From an uncultured Clostridia bacterium (GTDB lineage: Bacteria; Bacillota; Clostridia; Christensenellales; CASEPJ01): a DNA stretch of 17,190 bases. The stretch lies in NCBI GenBank assembly GCA_949289715.1, contig CASEPJ010000063.1, positions 1 through 17,190 of the forward strand. The letters are read 5' to 3'. Positions 7,297-13,931 of the stretch are shown here, in pieces. A program made the translations under genes and the position numbers. Numbering within the stretch: the first letter of the stretch is position 1; every line of letters starts with the position of its first letter. The notes beneath the pieces are model-generated. The model worked only from the letters and a program-made list of their open reading frames with translations. It had not been told where the DNA came from and did no database searches.

Positions 7297-8659
7297 AGAA
7301 TATAAAACCATTAAAGAAGTGGTCGGTCCTCTTATGCTGGTGGAAGGCGTTGAGGGTGTAGCTTATAACGAACTTGTTGAAATTGAACAGGAAGACGGAA
7401 GCATCAGAAGCGGTAAAGTTTTAGAAATAGAAAAAGACAAAGCATTGGTTCAGCTTTTTGAAAGTTCTCAAGGATTAAAAATATCCACCGCTAAAGCAAA
7501 ATTTTTAGGCAAATCCATAGAACTCGGAGTTTCGGAAGATATGCTCGGCAGAGTTTTTGACGGAATGGGCAGACCTAAAGACGGTGGTGCTGCAATAATT
7601 CCCGAAATGAAGATGGATATAAACGGTTCTCCTATTAATCCGGCAGCAAGAGATTATCCCAATGAGTTTATTCAAACAGGTATTTCGGCAATAGACGGTT
7701 TGCATACCCTTGTAAGAGGACAAAAATTGCCTGTATTTTCCGCTTCGGGTTTGCCTCACGCAAATTTAGCCGCACAAATAGCGAGACAGGCTACCGTTTT
7801 AAATTCGAGTTCAAAATTTGCTGTTGTTTTTGCCGCAGTGGGCATCACCTTTGAAGAAGCAGAGTTTTTTATTTCCGATTTCAGAAAAACCGGAGCAATC
7901 GAAAGGGCCGTTGTATTTGTTAATCTTGCCAATGATCCGGCTATCGAAAGAATTTCAACTCCCAGAATGGCACTGACGGCGGCGGAATATCTCGCCTATG
8001 AAAAGGGAATGCATGTTTTGGTTATTATTACCGATATTACCAATTATGCAGAGGCTTTAAGAGAGGTTTCTGCGGCTAGAAAAGAAGTTCCCGGAAGAAG
8101 GGGCTATCCCGGTTATCTATATACCGACCTTGCCACAATGTATGAACGTGCCGGAAGAATTAAAGGTAAATCCGGTTCGGTTACACAAATTCCCATTCTC
8201 ACAATGCCGGAAGAAGATAAAACCCATCCCATTCCCGATTTGACGGGCTATATAACCGAAGGTCAAATTATTTTAAGCAGAGAATTATATAAGAAAGGGA
8301 TAAACCCGCCGATAGACGTTTTACCTTCACTTTCTCGTTTAAAGGATAAAGGTATAGGAAAAGGCAAAACCCGTGAAGACCATGCGGATACCATGAATCA
8401 GCTTATTGCCGCATATGCAAGGGGTAAAGAAGCTAAAGAATTAGCGGCAATATTAGGTGATGCGGCACTTACCGAACTTGACAGAACTTATGCAAAATTT
8501 GCTGCAGAATTTGAAGTAAGATATGTTTCGCAGGGGTTCGAAACCAACAGAAGCATAGAAGAAACATTAAGAATCGGTTGGGAATTACTTTCTATTTTAC
8601 CGAGAAGCGAATTAAAACGTATTAAGGATGAATTTATAGATAAATATTTAAAAGGCTAA
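7289..8659 (+). CDS. ntpB: V-type ATPase non-catalytic subunit B
   Basis: Partner of A in the hexameric head; it completes each catalytic site from the neighbouring side. The 456 residues are very similar in pattern to E. hirae NtpB, from the start MLKEYKTIKEVVGPLM to the C-terminal ELKRIKDEFIDKYL. As expected for B, the P-loop place has degenerated to SASGLPH (151-157). The arginine finger is Arg350 in LSRLKDKG, at the same residue number as in NtpB. AAGGAG (7277-7282) lies inside the end of ntpA, 6 bases before the ATG, and the genes overlap as ATGCTTAA, so A and B are probably made in equal amounts by translational coupling. Confidence 0.98.
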   Translation: MLKEYKTIKEVVGPLMLVEGVEGVAYNELVEIEQEDGSIRSGKVLEIEKDKALVQLFESSQGLKISTAKAKFLGKSIELGVSEDMLGRVFDGMGRPKDGGAAIIPEMKMDINGSPINPAARDYPNEFIQTGISAIDGLHTLVRGQKLPVFSASGLPHANLAAQIARQATVLNSSSKFAVVFAAVGITFEEAEFFISDFRKTGAIERAVVFVNLANDPAIERISTPRMALTAAEYLAYEKGMHVLVIITDITNYAEALREVSAARKEVPGRRGYPGYLYTDLATMYERAGRIKGKSGSVTQIPILTMPEEDKTHPIPDLTGYITEGQIILSRELYKKGINPPIDVLPSLSRLKDKGIGKGKTREDHADTMNQLIAAYARGKEAKELAAILGDAALTELDRTYAKFAAEFEVRYVSQGFETNRSIEETLRIGWELLSILPRSELKRIKDEFIDKYLKG

Positions 8660-8671
8660 TGAGGTATATAT

Positions 8672-9313
8672 ATGCCAAGATTAAACGTTAACCCGACAAG
8701 AATGGAGCTGAGAAGACTGAAAGGTCGAGTAAAGACGGCTGTAAGAGGTCATAAGCTTTTAAAAGACAAGTCGGATGAAATGATTCGTCAGTTTATGTTG
8801 CTCATTCATGAAAATAAAAGATTCAGAGAGGAAACCGAAAAGGAATTGGCAGTTGCTTTAAATTCTTTCTTGTTTGCTCGTTCGGTTGCGTCTTCTGCCG
8901 TAATTGAGGAAGCTTTATTAATGCCTTCCGTTAAAGTAGAATTGGATATAGGCGTAAAAAACATTATGAGCGTAAGCGTTCCGGATATAAAAGTAAAAGA
9001 AAATTCGGATAAGGATTTACTGCCTTATTCGTTTGCATTTGTAACCGGAGAATTGGATAATGCGGTAATAAAGCTCAACGGACTTTTAATAAAACTTATA
9101 AAACTTGCCGAAATCGAAAAGACTTGCAATATGCTTGCGGAAGAAATCGAAAAAAACAAGCGCAGAGTAAATGCTTTGGAATATGTTATGATTCCTCAAT
9201 TGGAAGAAACCATAAAATATATAATTTCTAAGTTGGATGAAAACGAAAGAGGCAATCTTACAAGATTAATGAAAGTAAAGGATATCATTGCGGAGAAAAA
9301 TCTGCAGAATTGA
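8672..9313 (+). CDS. ntpD: V-type ATPase central-shaft subunit D
   Basis: Central shaft that turns inside the A3B3 head, equivalent to gamma of F-ATPases. The 213-residue protein has the family's hallmark start NVNPTRMELRRLKGRVKTA (about 5-23) and a second long helix near the C terminus with RVNALEYVMIPQLEETIKYI (about 165-184), giving the two-helix coiled coil. GAGGT (8661-8665) precedes the ATG by 6 bases, and the gap from ntpB is 12 bases. It is the last ATPase gene; no ntpJ-type K+ transporter follows. Confidence 0.96.
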   Translation: MPRLNVNPTRMELRRLKGRVKTAVRGHKLLKDKSDEMIRQFMLLIHENKRFREETEKELAVALNSFLFARSVASSAVIEEALLMPSVKVELDIGVKNIMSVSVPDIKVKENSDKDLLPYSFAFVTGELDNAVIKLNGLLIKLIKLAEIEKTCNMLAEEIEKNKRRVNALEYVMIPQLEETIKYIISKLDENERGNLTRLMKVKDIIAEKNLQN

Positions 9314-9406
9314 ATGTAAATATCGAAATTATACAGTTAATTTTTTTTAATTAATTTTTTAAATAATTTTAATTTTGCATAGCAAAACATAATATCGGTT
9401 AAAATT

Positions 9407-9435
9407 AAAAAAAGGCGAATTTTACGCCTTTTTTT
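9407..9435 (+). terminator. Strong, probably bidirectional intrinsic terminator
   Basis: Perfect 11-bp arms AAAAAAAGGCG (9407-9417) and CGCCTTTTTTT (9425-9435) with a 7-base loop lie between the convergent ntp operon and the HAD gene. The GC core is flanked by A on the left and T on the right, so both strands have a T tail. It can end the ATPase transcript on the + strand and the HAD transcript on the - strand. Confidence 0.88.
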
Positions 9436-9521
9436 GTTATATTTGTTTATTTAATAAATTTTATAGTTTGTCGATTTTAATTTTATACAATTTTTTTAAG
9501 CAATAATTAAACAATAATTTT

Positions 9522-10172
9522 TTATGTCAATAAATTTGAAAGCTCTTTTATATCTTTAACTATGTAGGTTGCACCGGCATTAAAGAGTTCATCATACGAA
9601 CCGTAACCGTATAAAACTCCTACGCAGTCCAACCGACAAAGTTTTGCCCCGATTATATCGTATTCCCTATCGCCCACCATTATAGCGTCGTTTTTGTTTG
9701 ATATGGATATTTTTTTTAAGGCGTATTCTATAACTTCTGATTTATTTGTTCTATCTCCGTTGAGTTCTGCTCCGGCGATATAATCGAAGTATTTAATAAT
9801 TTTAAATTTTTCCGCTATTCTTTTTGCATAAACTTCCGGCTTGGAGGTTGCAATGACTATTTTTTTGTTAGATTTTTTTAATTTTTCAAGCAATAATGTA
9901 ATACCGTTATATAATTTATTTTCGAAAATACCTTTTTCGCTAAAATATTCTCTGTAAAATTTTACTGCGGTTTGAGCATCGTTTTTCGAAAAAGAAAAAT
10001 AATTCATAAAAGATTGCAAAAGTGGCGGACCTATAAATTTATTTAATTCGCTTTTGTCTTTTATTTTAATATTAAATTTTTTCAATGCGTAAACAACCGA
10101 ATTTGTAATTCCCTCGCCGGGGTCGGTTAAAGTCCCGTCTAAATCAAATAAAATAGTATTGTATTTTTTCAT
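9522..10172 (-). CDS. HAD-superfamily phosphatase (phosphoglycolate phosphatase/5'-nucleotidase-like)
   Basis: Cytoplasmic Mg2+-dependent phosphohydrolase; the substrate cannot be fixed from sequence. All four HAD motifs are present in 216 residues: FDLDGTLTD (9-17) with nucleophile Asp10 and acid/base Asp12, ATSKP (108-112), Lys144, and MVGDREYD (165-172) with Asp168 and Asp172. The helical cap between motifs I and II (about 18-85, opening with PGEGITNSVVYALKKF) is of the Gph/PpaX type. ATG 10172 is the first start after an in-frame stop just upstream, and the protein then starts normally, but no ribosome binding sequence is visible before it. It lies 79 bases downstream of the hydrolase at 10252-11022 on the same strand and may be read with it. 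Confidence 0.87.
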   Translation of the reverse strand: MKKYNTILFDLDGTLTDPGEGITNSVVYALKKFNIKIKDKSELNKFIGPPLLQSFMNYFSFSKNDAQTAVKFYREYFSEKGIFENKLYNGITLLLEKLKKSNKKIVIATSKPEVYAKRIAEKFKIIKYFDYIAGAELNGDRTNKSEVIEYALKKISISNKNDAIMVGDREYDIIGAKLCRLDCVGVLYGYGSYDELFNAGATYIVKDIKELSNLLT

Positions 10173-10251
10173 ACATTATATAATAACAATTATCATTTAA
10201 TTTTAAAATTTTTATATACTATCGAACAATATTTGCTATCGTAAAAAAATT

Positions 10252-11022
10252 TTAAATTTTATTCGGTAAATCTAAATAAGCCGTAACGGGGTAGTGGTCC
10301 GAAATAAAAAATCCTTTTTCTTGTTCGGTGAACAGTTCGTTACCAATAAAGACAAAATTTTTTGTGGCAAAAATATAGTCTATTTTTATTCCTTTTTTTA
10401 ATTTTCCGAAATCATGGAAAGTATAATTTATTTTTTTATTAGTTAAGTCTGAACAGTCTTTTAACGAAACATTTTTCATTAATGCATTAACTTCTTCGGG
10501 TTGCATATTAAAATCTCCGCAGAGAATAGTCGATTCGAAATTATCCTGTTCTTTTATTTTATTTAAAATCAGTTTTAAACCCTCGTGTTTTGAATATTCG
10601 TCTTCATGGTCGAGATGAGTATTATAAACCGAAAAAACATTATTTGTTTTTATATCTACAAGTTTTACTCGGGTGCATATTCTAGGATGAGTAACCGTTT
10701 TTTTATATTTGCTGCCGGGTATTTCGGGGGTGAGGCTTAGCCAAAAATTTTCGTAAGATAAACATTCCAATCGGTCTTTATTAAATGCTATTGCTGCAGA
10801 TTCGCCGGTAAAGTTTTTTGTTCTGCAAGCTCCGAGCAAAGTATAATTATTTAAAGCAGAGTTAATTTCAGGCTTTGTCTGCAATAATAATTCCTGAAAA
10901 CAATAAATATCCGATTTGTTTTCTTTCAAAAATAGAAACACATTGTTTTTTCTGTATTGCCAGCTGTTATTGCCGTCTTTGCCTTCGGCATGTCTTAAAT
11001 TAAATGTAGTAATTTTATACAT
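10252..11022 (-). CDS. Endonuclease/exonuclease/phosphatase-family hydrolase
   Basis: Member of the metal-dependent EEP fold (DNase I, exonuclease III, sphingomyelinase-like phosphatases). The 256 residues hold the complete active-site set: Asn8 in TTFNLR, Glu44 in CFQEL, His136 in YNTHLDHE, Asp170 and Asn172 in CGDFN, Asp215 in KIDYIF, and Asp242-His243 in SDHYPV. No signal peptide or membrane segment is seen, so it should act in the cytoplasm. The family covers DNA, RNA, phospholipid and sugar-phosphate substrates, and nothing here decides between them. No ribosome binding sequence precedes the ATG. It begins just after the terminator of the small membrane-protein gene, so it needs its own promoter, but no clear one was found in 11023-11158. 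Confidence 0.87.
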   Translation of the reverse strand: MYKITTFNLRHAEGKDGNNSWQYRKNNVFLFLKENKSDIYCFQELLLQTKPEINSALNNYTLLGACRTKNFTGESAAIAFNKDRLECLSYENFWLSLTPEIPGSKYKKTVTHPRICTRVKLVDIKTNNVFSVYNTHLDHEDEYSKHEGLKLILNKIKEQDNFESTILCGDFNMQPEEVNALMKNVSLKDCSDLTNKKINYTFHDFGKLKKGIKIDYIFATKNFVFIGNELFTEQEKGFFISDHYPVTAYLDLPNKI

Positions 11023-11158
11023 ATCAATAGTTTTTAATAAATTATTTATAATTTTTAAATGATTTAAAATAAAAATATTTTGTTGTTAATTTTATTGAAC
11101 ATTAAAACAGTCATAATTTTTATTTTGATTTTATATGCAATTTAATTTTGAATATATT

Positions 11159-11190
11159 AAAAAACGCCGTACTTAAACGGCGGCGTTTTT
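11159..11190 (-). terminator. Intrinsic terminator of the small membrane-protein gene
   Basis: Arms AAAAACGCCG (11160-11169) and CGGCGTTTTT (11181-11190) form a 10-bp stem with an 11-base loop. Read on the minus strand it ends in six T. The upstream arm touches the stop codon (11190-11192) of the gene it ends. The stem is symmetric, but no + strand gene reads into it. Confidence 0.82.
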
Positions 11191-11411
11191 TAAATGTTTA
11201 TTAAACGCAAAATATGTTTGCTAATTATCATAAGTATTAAATCGACAATCCAAATAATATTCCATCCTAATACGATTCTTAAAATTCCGGCAACAATTTT
11301 TCCTTCCAAAATTCTGGTAACAGCTCCGCAAATCATTGAAGTTATTGGAATAATTGCCAAAATAACGCTCACAATGTAACCTAAACCGAAATAATCACTC
11401 TTTTTTGCCAT
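11190..11411 (-). CDS. Small two-helix membrane protein, function unknown
   Basis: A 73-residue protein with two hydrophobic helices (about 9-31 and 41-64) joined by a short positively charged loop TRILEGKIVAG (about 32-42); the N terminus MAKKSDY is charged and the C terminus is short and basic. It is real despite its size. GGAGG (11419-11423) lies 7 bases before the ATG, a perfect consensus promoter lies upstream at 11471-11499, and a terminator abuts its stop. I recognise the general type, a short conserved-looking membrane protein of Bacillota, but cannot name the family or a function. A + strand reading frame opposite it is only a shadow. Confidence 0.8.
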   Translation of the reverse strand: MAKKSDYFGLGYIVSVILAIIPITSMICGAVTRILEGKIVAGILRIVLGWNIIWIVDLILMIISKHILRLINI

Positions 11412-11470
11412 AAGTTAACCTCCGTTATATTTTATTTTTATTATTAATTTAAATAAAAAATACATTATTT

Positions 11471-11499
11471 ATTATACTATTAATATTTATAATTGTCAA
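11471..11499 (-). promoter_or_regulatory. Perfect consensus sigma-A promoter of the small membrane protein
   Basis: On the minus strand TTGACA (11499-11494) and TATAAT (11476-11471) are separated by exactly 17 bases, a full 12 of 12 match. Transcription would start near 11464, giving a leader of about 50 bases to the ATG at 11411. Confidence 0.85.
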
Positions 11500-11738
11500 T
11501 AGCGATTTTTTGAATTTAATAAAATTCTATTTTTTAAATATTTCTTAATTTATAAATATAACTCCCTATTAAAATATATGGAAAATAATTTATAAATTTT
11601 ATATGTTTATTATTTCATTTTACAATTAAATTTATATGGTCTCGTTTATTATTTTTACTTATTCTAATTTTAAAAATTTAATATTCAAAAAAAATTTAAA
11701 GTGTTTTATAGAATAGGTTTTAGTACTTTATATTAATA

Positions 11739-11767
11739 TTGACAAAAAAAAATTAATTAATTATAAT
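11739..11767 (+). promoter_or_regulatory. Perfect consensus sigma-A promoter upstream of the SGNH hydrolase
   Basis: TTGACA (11739-11744) and TATAAT (11762-11767) are separated by 17 bases, matching 12 of 12 positions. Transcription would start near 11774, leaving a leader of about 200 very AT-rich bases before the ATG at 11976. Confidence 0.82.
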
Positions 11768-11975
11768 TAATGTAATTTAATAAAAAAAATAAATAATAAA
11801 ATTAGCAATAAGAAATTTTAAAATTTTTTTTATAGATTATTGAAAAAAATTTTTTAATTATTATCGTTATCAAAAAATATTATATCGATAAATTTAAAAT
11901 ATTTTAAAAATAATTAAATTAAACCAAAGATTAAAAAAACTGAAAGTTAATCAAAATTAGGTAAGGAGATTATTT

Positions 11976-12653
11976 ATGCAGCTGAAAGGGAAAATAATAA
12001 ATTTTTTAGGGGATAGCATAACGGAAGGTGCAGGCGTTACAAATTCTGAAAATATTTATTTAAACGTATTGAAAAAAGAAGAAAATTTAACCGAAGTGAG
12101 AAATTACGGAGTATCGGGTACGAGAATCTCCAGACAGATAGGGGGAGATTATAAAAATAATCCTGTCGATGCGGATTTTATTTATAGGGCACAAAACATG
12201 GAAGACAATGCGGACATAATAGTAGTGTTCGGCGGAACCAACGATTACGGACACGGAAACGCCCCTTTAGGAAATTTCGACGATTCGACTCCTTATTCCT
12301 TTTACGGAGCTTGTCATTCTTTAATGAAATTACTTATAAATAAATATCCGCAAGCATTAATAGTTTTTATGTTGCCTTTGCATAGATTGAATGAAGACGA
12401 AGCTGTTTATGAATATGTTTCGGGGGATCCCGCAAAAGAAGATGCGAAAAAGCCTTTAAAATTTTATAACGAAGCTATAAAAGAAGTAGCGTATTATTAC
12501 GGAATTCCCGTGCTTGATTTGGCTGCATTATGTCCCATTCAACCAGCAATTGAAATCAGCAGAAAAAAATATATCCCCGACGGACTTCATCCCAACGACG
12601 AAGGCCATAAAATTATTGCACATCGGCTTGCAGGTTTTTTAAAATCGCTTTAA
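11976..12653 (+). CDS. SGNH/GDSL-family hydrolase (esterase), cytoplasmic
   Basis: Ser-His-Asp esterase/lipase-type enzyme of the SGNH fold; the true ester substrate is unknown. In 225 residues all blocks are present: GDSIT (12-16) with nucleophile Ser14, the oxyanion residues Gly48 (YGVSGTR) and Asn89 (GGTND), and DGLHPN (202-207) with Asp202 and His205 before a C-terminal helix. There is no signal peptide, so it should act inside the cell, for instance in deacetylation of sugars or small esters. AAGGAG (11963-11968) is 7 bases before the ATG. It appears to be a single-gene unit with its own perfect promoter and a hairpin after its end. Confidence 0.9.
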   Translation: MQLKGKIINFLGDSITEGAGVTNSENIYLNVLKKEENLTEVRNYGVSGTRISRQIGGDYKNNPVDADFIYRAQNMEDNADIIVVFGGTNDYGHGNAPLGNFDDSTPYSFYGACHSLMKLLINKYPQALIVFMLPLHRLNEDEAVYEYVSGDPAKEDAKKPLKFYNEAIKEVAYYYGIPVLDLAALCPIQPAIEISRKKYIPDGLHPNDEGHKIIAHRLAGFLKSL

Positions 12654-12687
12654 ATTTACGTTTATTTAATTATAATAAATTAAATTT

Positions 12688-12741
12688 CATATTTTAAGTT
12701 TGAAAATTGTAAAAATTAAATTTTGAACTTAAAAAAATATG
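12688..12741 (+). repeat. Long imperfect inverted repeat after the SGNH gene
   Basis: CATATTTTAAGTT (12688-12700) can pair with AACTTAAAAAAATATG (12726-12741) if three A are bulged. A further six A/T pairs (12703-12708 with 12719-12724) extend the stem. It starts 34 bases after the stop. It is almost pure A/T and lacks a T tail, so it is a weak terminator or 3' hairpin at best. Confidence 0.4.
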
Positions 12742-12758
12742 CGGAAAATTATTTAAAT

Positions 12759-12788
12759 TTGCTAATTTGTTTAATTAATAATGATAAT
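12759..12788 (+). promoter_or_regulatory. Candidate promoter of the methyltransferase gene
   Basis: TTGCTA (12759-12764, 4 of 6) and GATAAT (12783-12788, 5 of 6) are 18 bases apart, placing a start near 12795, about 70 bases before the ATG at 12865. Plausible, but the spacer is AT-rich and chance matches are likely. Confidence 0.45.
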
Positions 12789-12864
12789 GTATTAAATGTT
12801 ATAAATCAAATTTTAAAATAAATTTTTATAAATGTTTGAAATTAATGCTTAATTGAGGAATAAT

Positions 12865-13518
12865 ATGCTTGAAAAAATGGATGATTTTTTTAACAGTAGG
12901 GTAAATGGCTATGAAGAGCATCAATTAAATGAAATTTTTTCCGCAAAAGAATTTTATGATTTTACAGCTAAGCATTTGCCGATGGAAAAAAACGTTAAAA
13001 TCTTGGATTTGGGTTGCGGAACGGGTTTGGAATTAGGATTTTATTTTGAATTGAATCAATCCGCAATAATTACTTGTATAGATATGGCAGCAAAAATGCT
13101 TGCAAAATTAAAAGAAAAGTTTAAAGATAAAAATATAGAGATTATTCAAGGTTCTTATTTCGATATTTCTTTTAAAAAAAATTATTATAATGCGGCGTTA
13201 TCGGTAGAATCGCTACATCATTATACTAAAGAGGAAAAAATTACGCTATATAAAAAAATTTTTCAATCGCTGTGCAAAGAGGGCTATTTTTTATTGACAG
13301 ATTATTTTGCAATATCCGACGAGGAAGAAGTTTTTTTCAGGCGTGAGTTTATAAAACTTAAAGCGAAACAGAAATTATGCGATGACAATAGGTATCATTT
13401 CGATACTCCTCTAACGGTAGAGCACGAAATCGAGGCTTTAAAACTTGCCAATTTTACTAAAATCGAAATTTTAAAAAATTGGGGAGCGACTTATATTTTA
13501 AAGGCAAATAAATTATAA
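12865..13518 (+). CDS. Class I SAM-dependent methyltransferase
   Basis: Transfers a methyl group from S-adenosylmethionine to an unknown acceptor; cytoplasmic. The 217 residues show motif I LDLGCGTG (47-54), the acidic residue after strand 2 (Asp73 in CIDMAAKML), and a post-motif GSYFDISF (96-103) with Asp100, followed by the ALSVESLHHY segment (111-120) typical of the Methyltransf_11/25 fold. The N-terminal 40 residues, with the VNGYEEH segment, recur in small-molecule methyltransferases. ATG 12865 is preferred because GAGG (12855-12858) is 6 bases upstream; an in-frame TTG at 12853 overlaps that site. No neighbouring gene suggests the acceptor. Confidence 0.87.
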   Translation: MLEKMDDFFNSRVNGYEEHQLNEIFSAKEFYDFTAKHLPMEKNVKILDLGCGTGLELGFYFELNQSAIITCIDMAAKMLAKLKEKFKDKNIEIIQGSYFDISFKKNYYNAALSVESLHHYTKEEKITLYKKIFQSLCKEGYFLLTDYFAISDEEEVFFRREFIKLKAKQKLCDDNRYHFDTPLTVEHEIEALKLANFTKIEILKNWGATYILKANKL

Positions 13519-13931
13519 AGGTAAATCTATTTTTTTATTAACAGCGTAAATAAGTTTTTATTGTTTTTTTAAACTTTTAATTTTATTTTTTCATTAATTA
13601 TAAATTAATGACTCATTTAATATATTAAAAATTTCAGTTATTGCAATTTATTTTAGTTTTGAAATATTTTTTTAATGATTTTTTATTGCGTAATAAACGG
13701 GTTTGTAAATTAATTTGTTAAAATTTGAATATTAACAATAACTTGCACAATTTATTTAAAAAAGAAAAAAAAGTTTTTTTAATAAATATGTTTTACATAT
13801 TTAAAAATAAATGATAAACTAAATAGGGCTTTTATATATTAACATATGTAATAGATTAAAAAACCAATAATAAATTTTTTATAACATTAAAAAATTATTT
13901 AAGAAAAGTTATTAAAATCAAGGAGGTTTTT
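13519..13931. other. AT-rich intergenic region upstream of the uracil permease
   Basis: About 410 bases with poly-A and poly-T runs and no credible gene. A probable promoter lies at 13792-13820. I looked for purine, preQ1 and PyrR-type leader patterns between that promoter and the permease and saw none. Confidence 0.55.
13792..13820 (+). promoter_or_regulatory. Probable promoter of the uracil permease gene (extended -10)
   Basis: TTTACA (13792-13797, 5 of 6) and TAAACT (13815-13820, 4 of 6) are 17 bases apart, and TGA directly before the -10 box makes an extended -10. The start would be near 13827, leaving a leader of about 105 bases. Confidence 0.55.

Larger units (their letters stand above)
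11412..11975. other. AT-rich divergent intergenic region with two promoters
   Basis: About 560 bases of very AT-rich DNA between two divergent genes. It holds a perfect consensus promoter on each strand and two copies of the 10-base palindrome ATTTATAAAT (11548-11557 and 11588-11597), exactly 40 bases apart. No open frame with a ribosome site, no RNA gene and no known riboswitch pattern was seen. Confidence 0.6.

Noticed and set aside
10175..10203. TATAAT just before the HAD gene on the minus strand as its promoter
   Set aside because: The box ends only two bases before the ATG, so transcription would start inside the gene, and no -35 box is placed correctly.
11194..11379. + strand open frame opposite the small membrane protein
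   Set aside because: It is the reverse of a gene with promoter, ribosome site and terminator, and has none of these itself.
12853..12864. Four-residue longer methyltransferase starting at TTG 12853
   Set aside because: The TTG overlaps the GAGG ribosome site that is properly spaced for ATG 12865.
13827..13931. Riboswitch or PyrR-type attenuator in the uracil permease leader
   Set aside because: No recognisable purine, preQ1 or PyrR-binding sequence and no terminator hairpin in this stretch.
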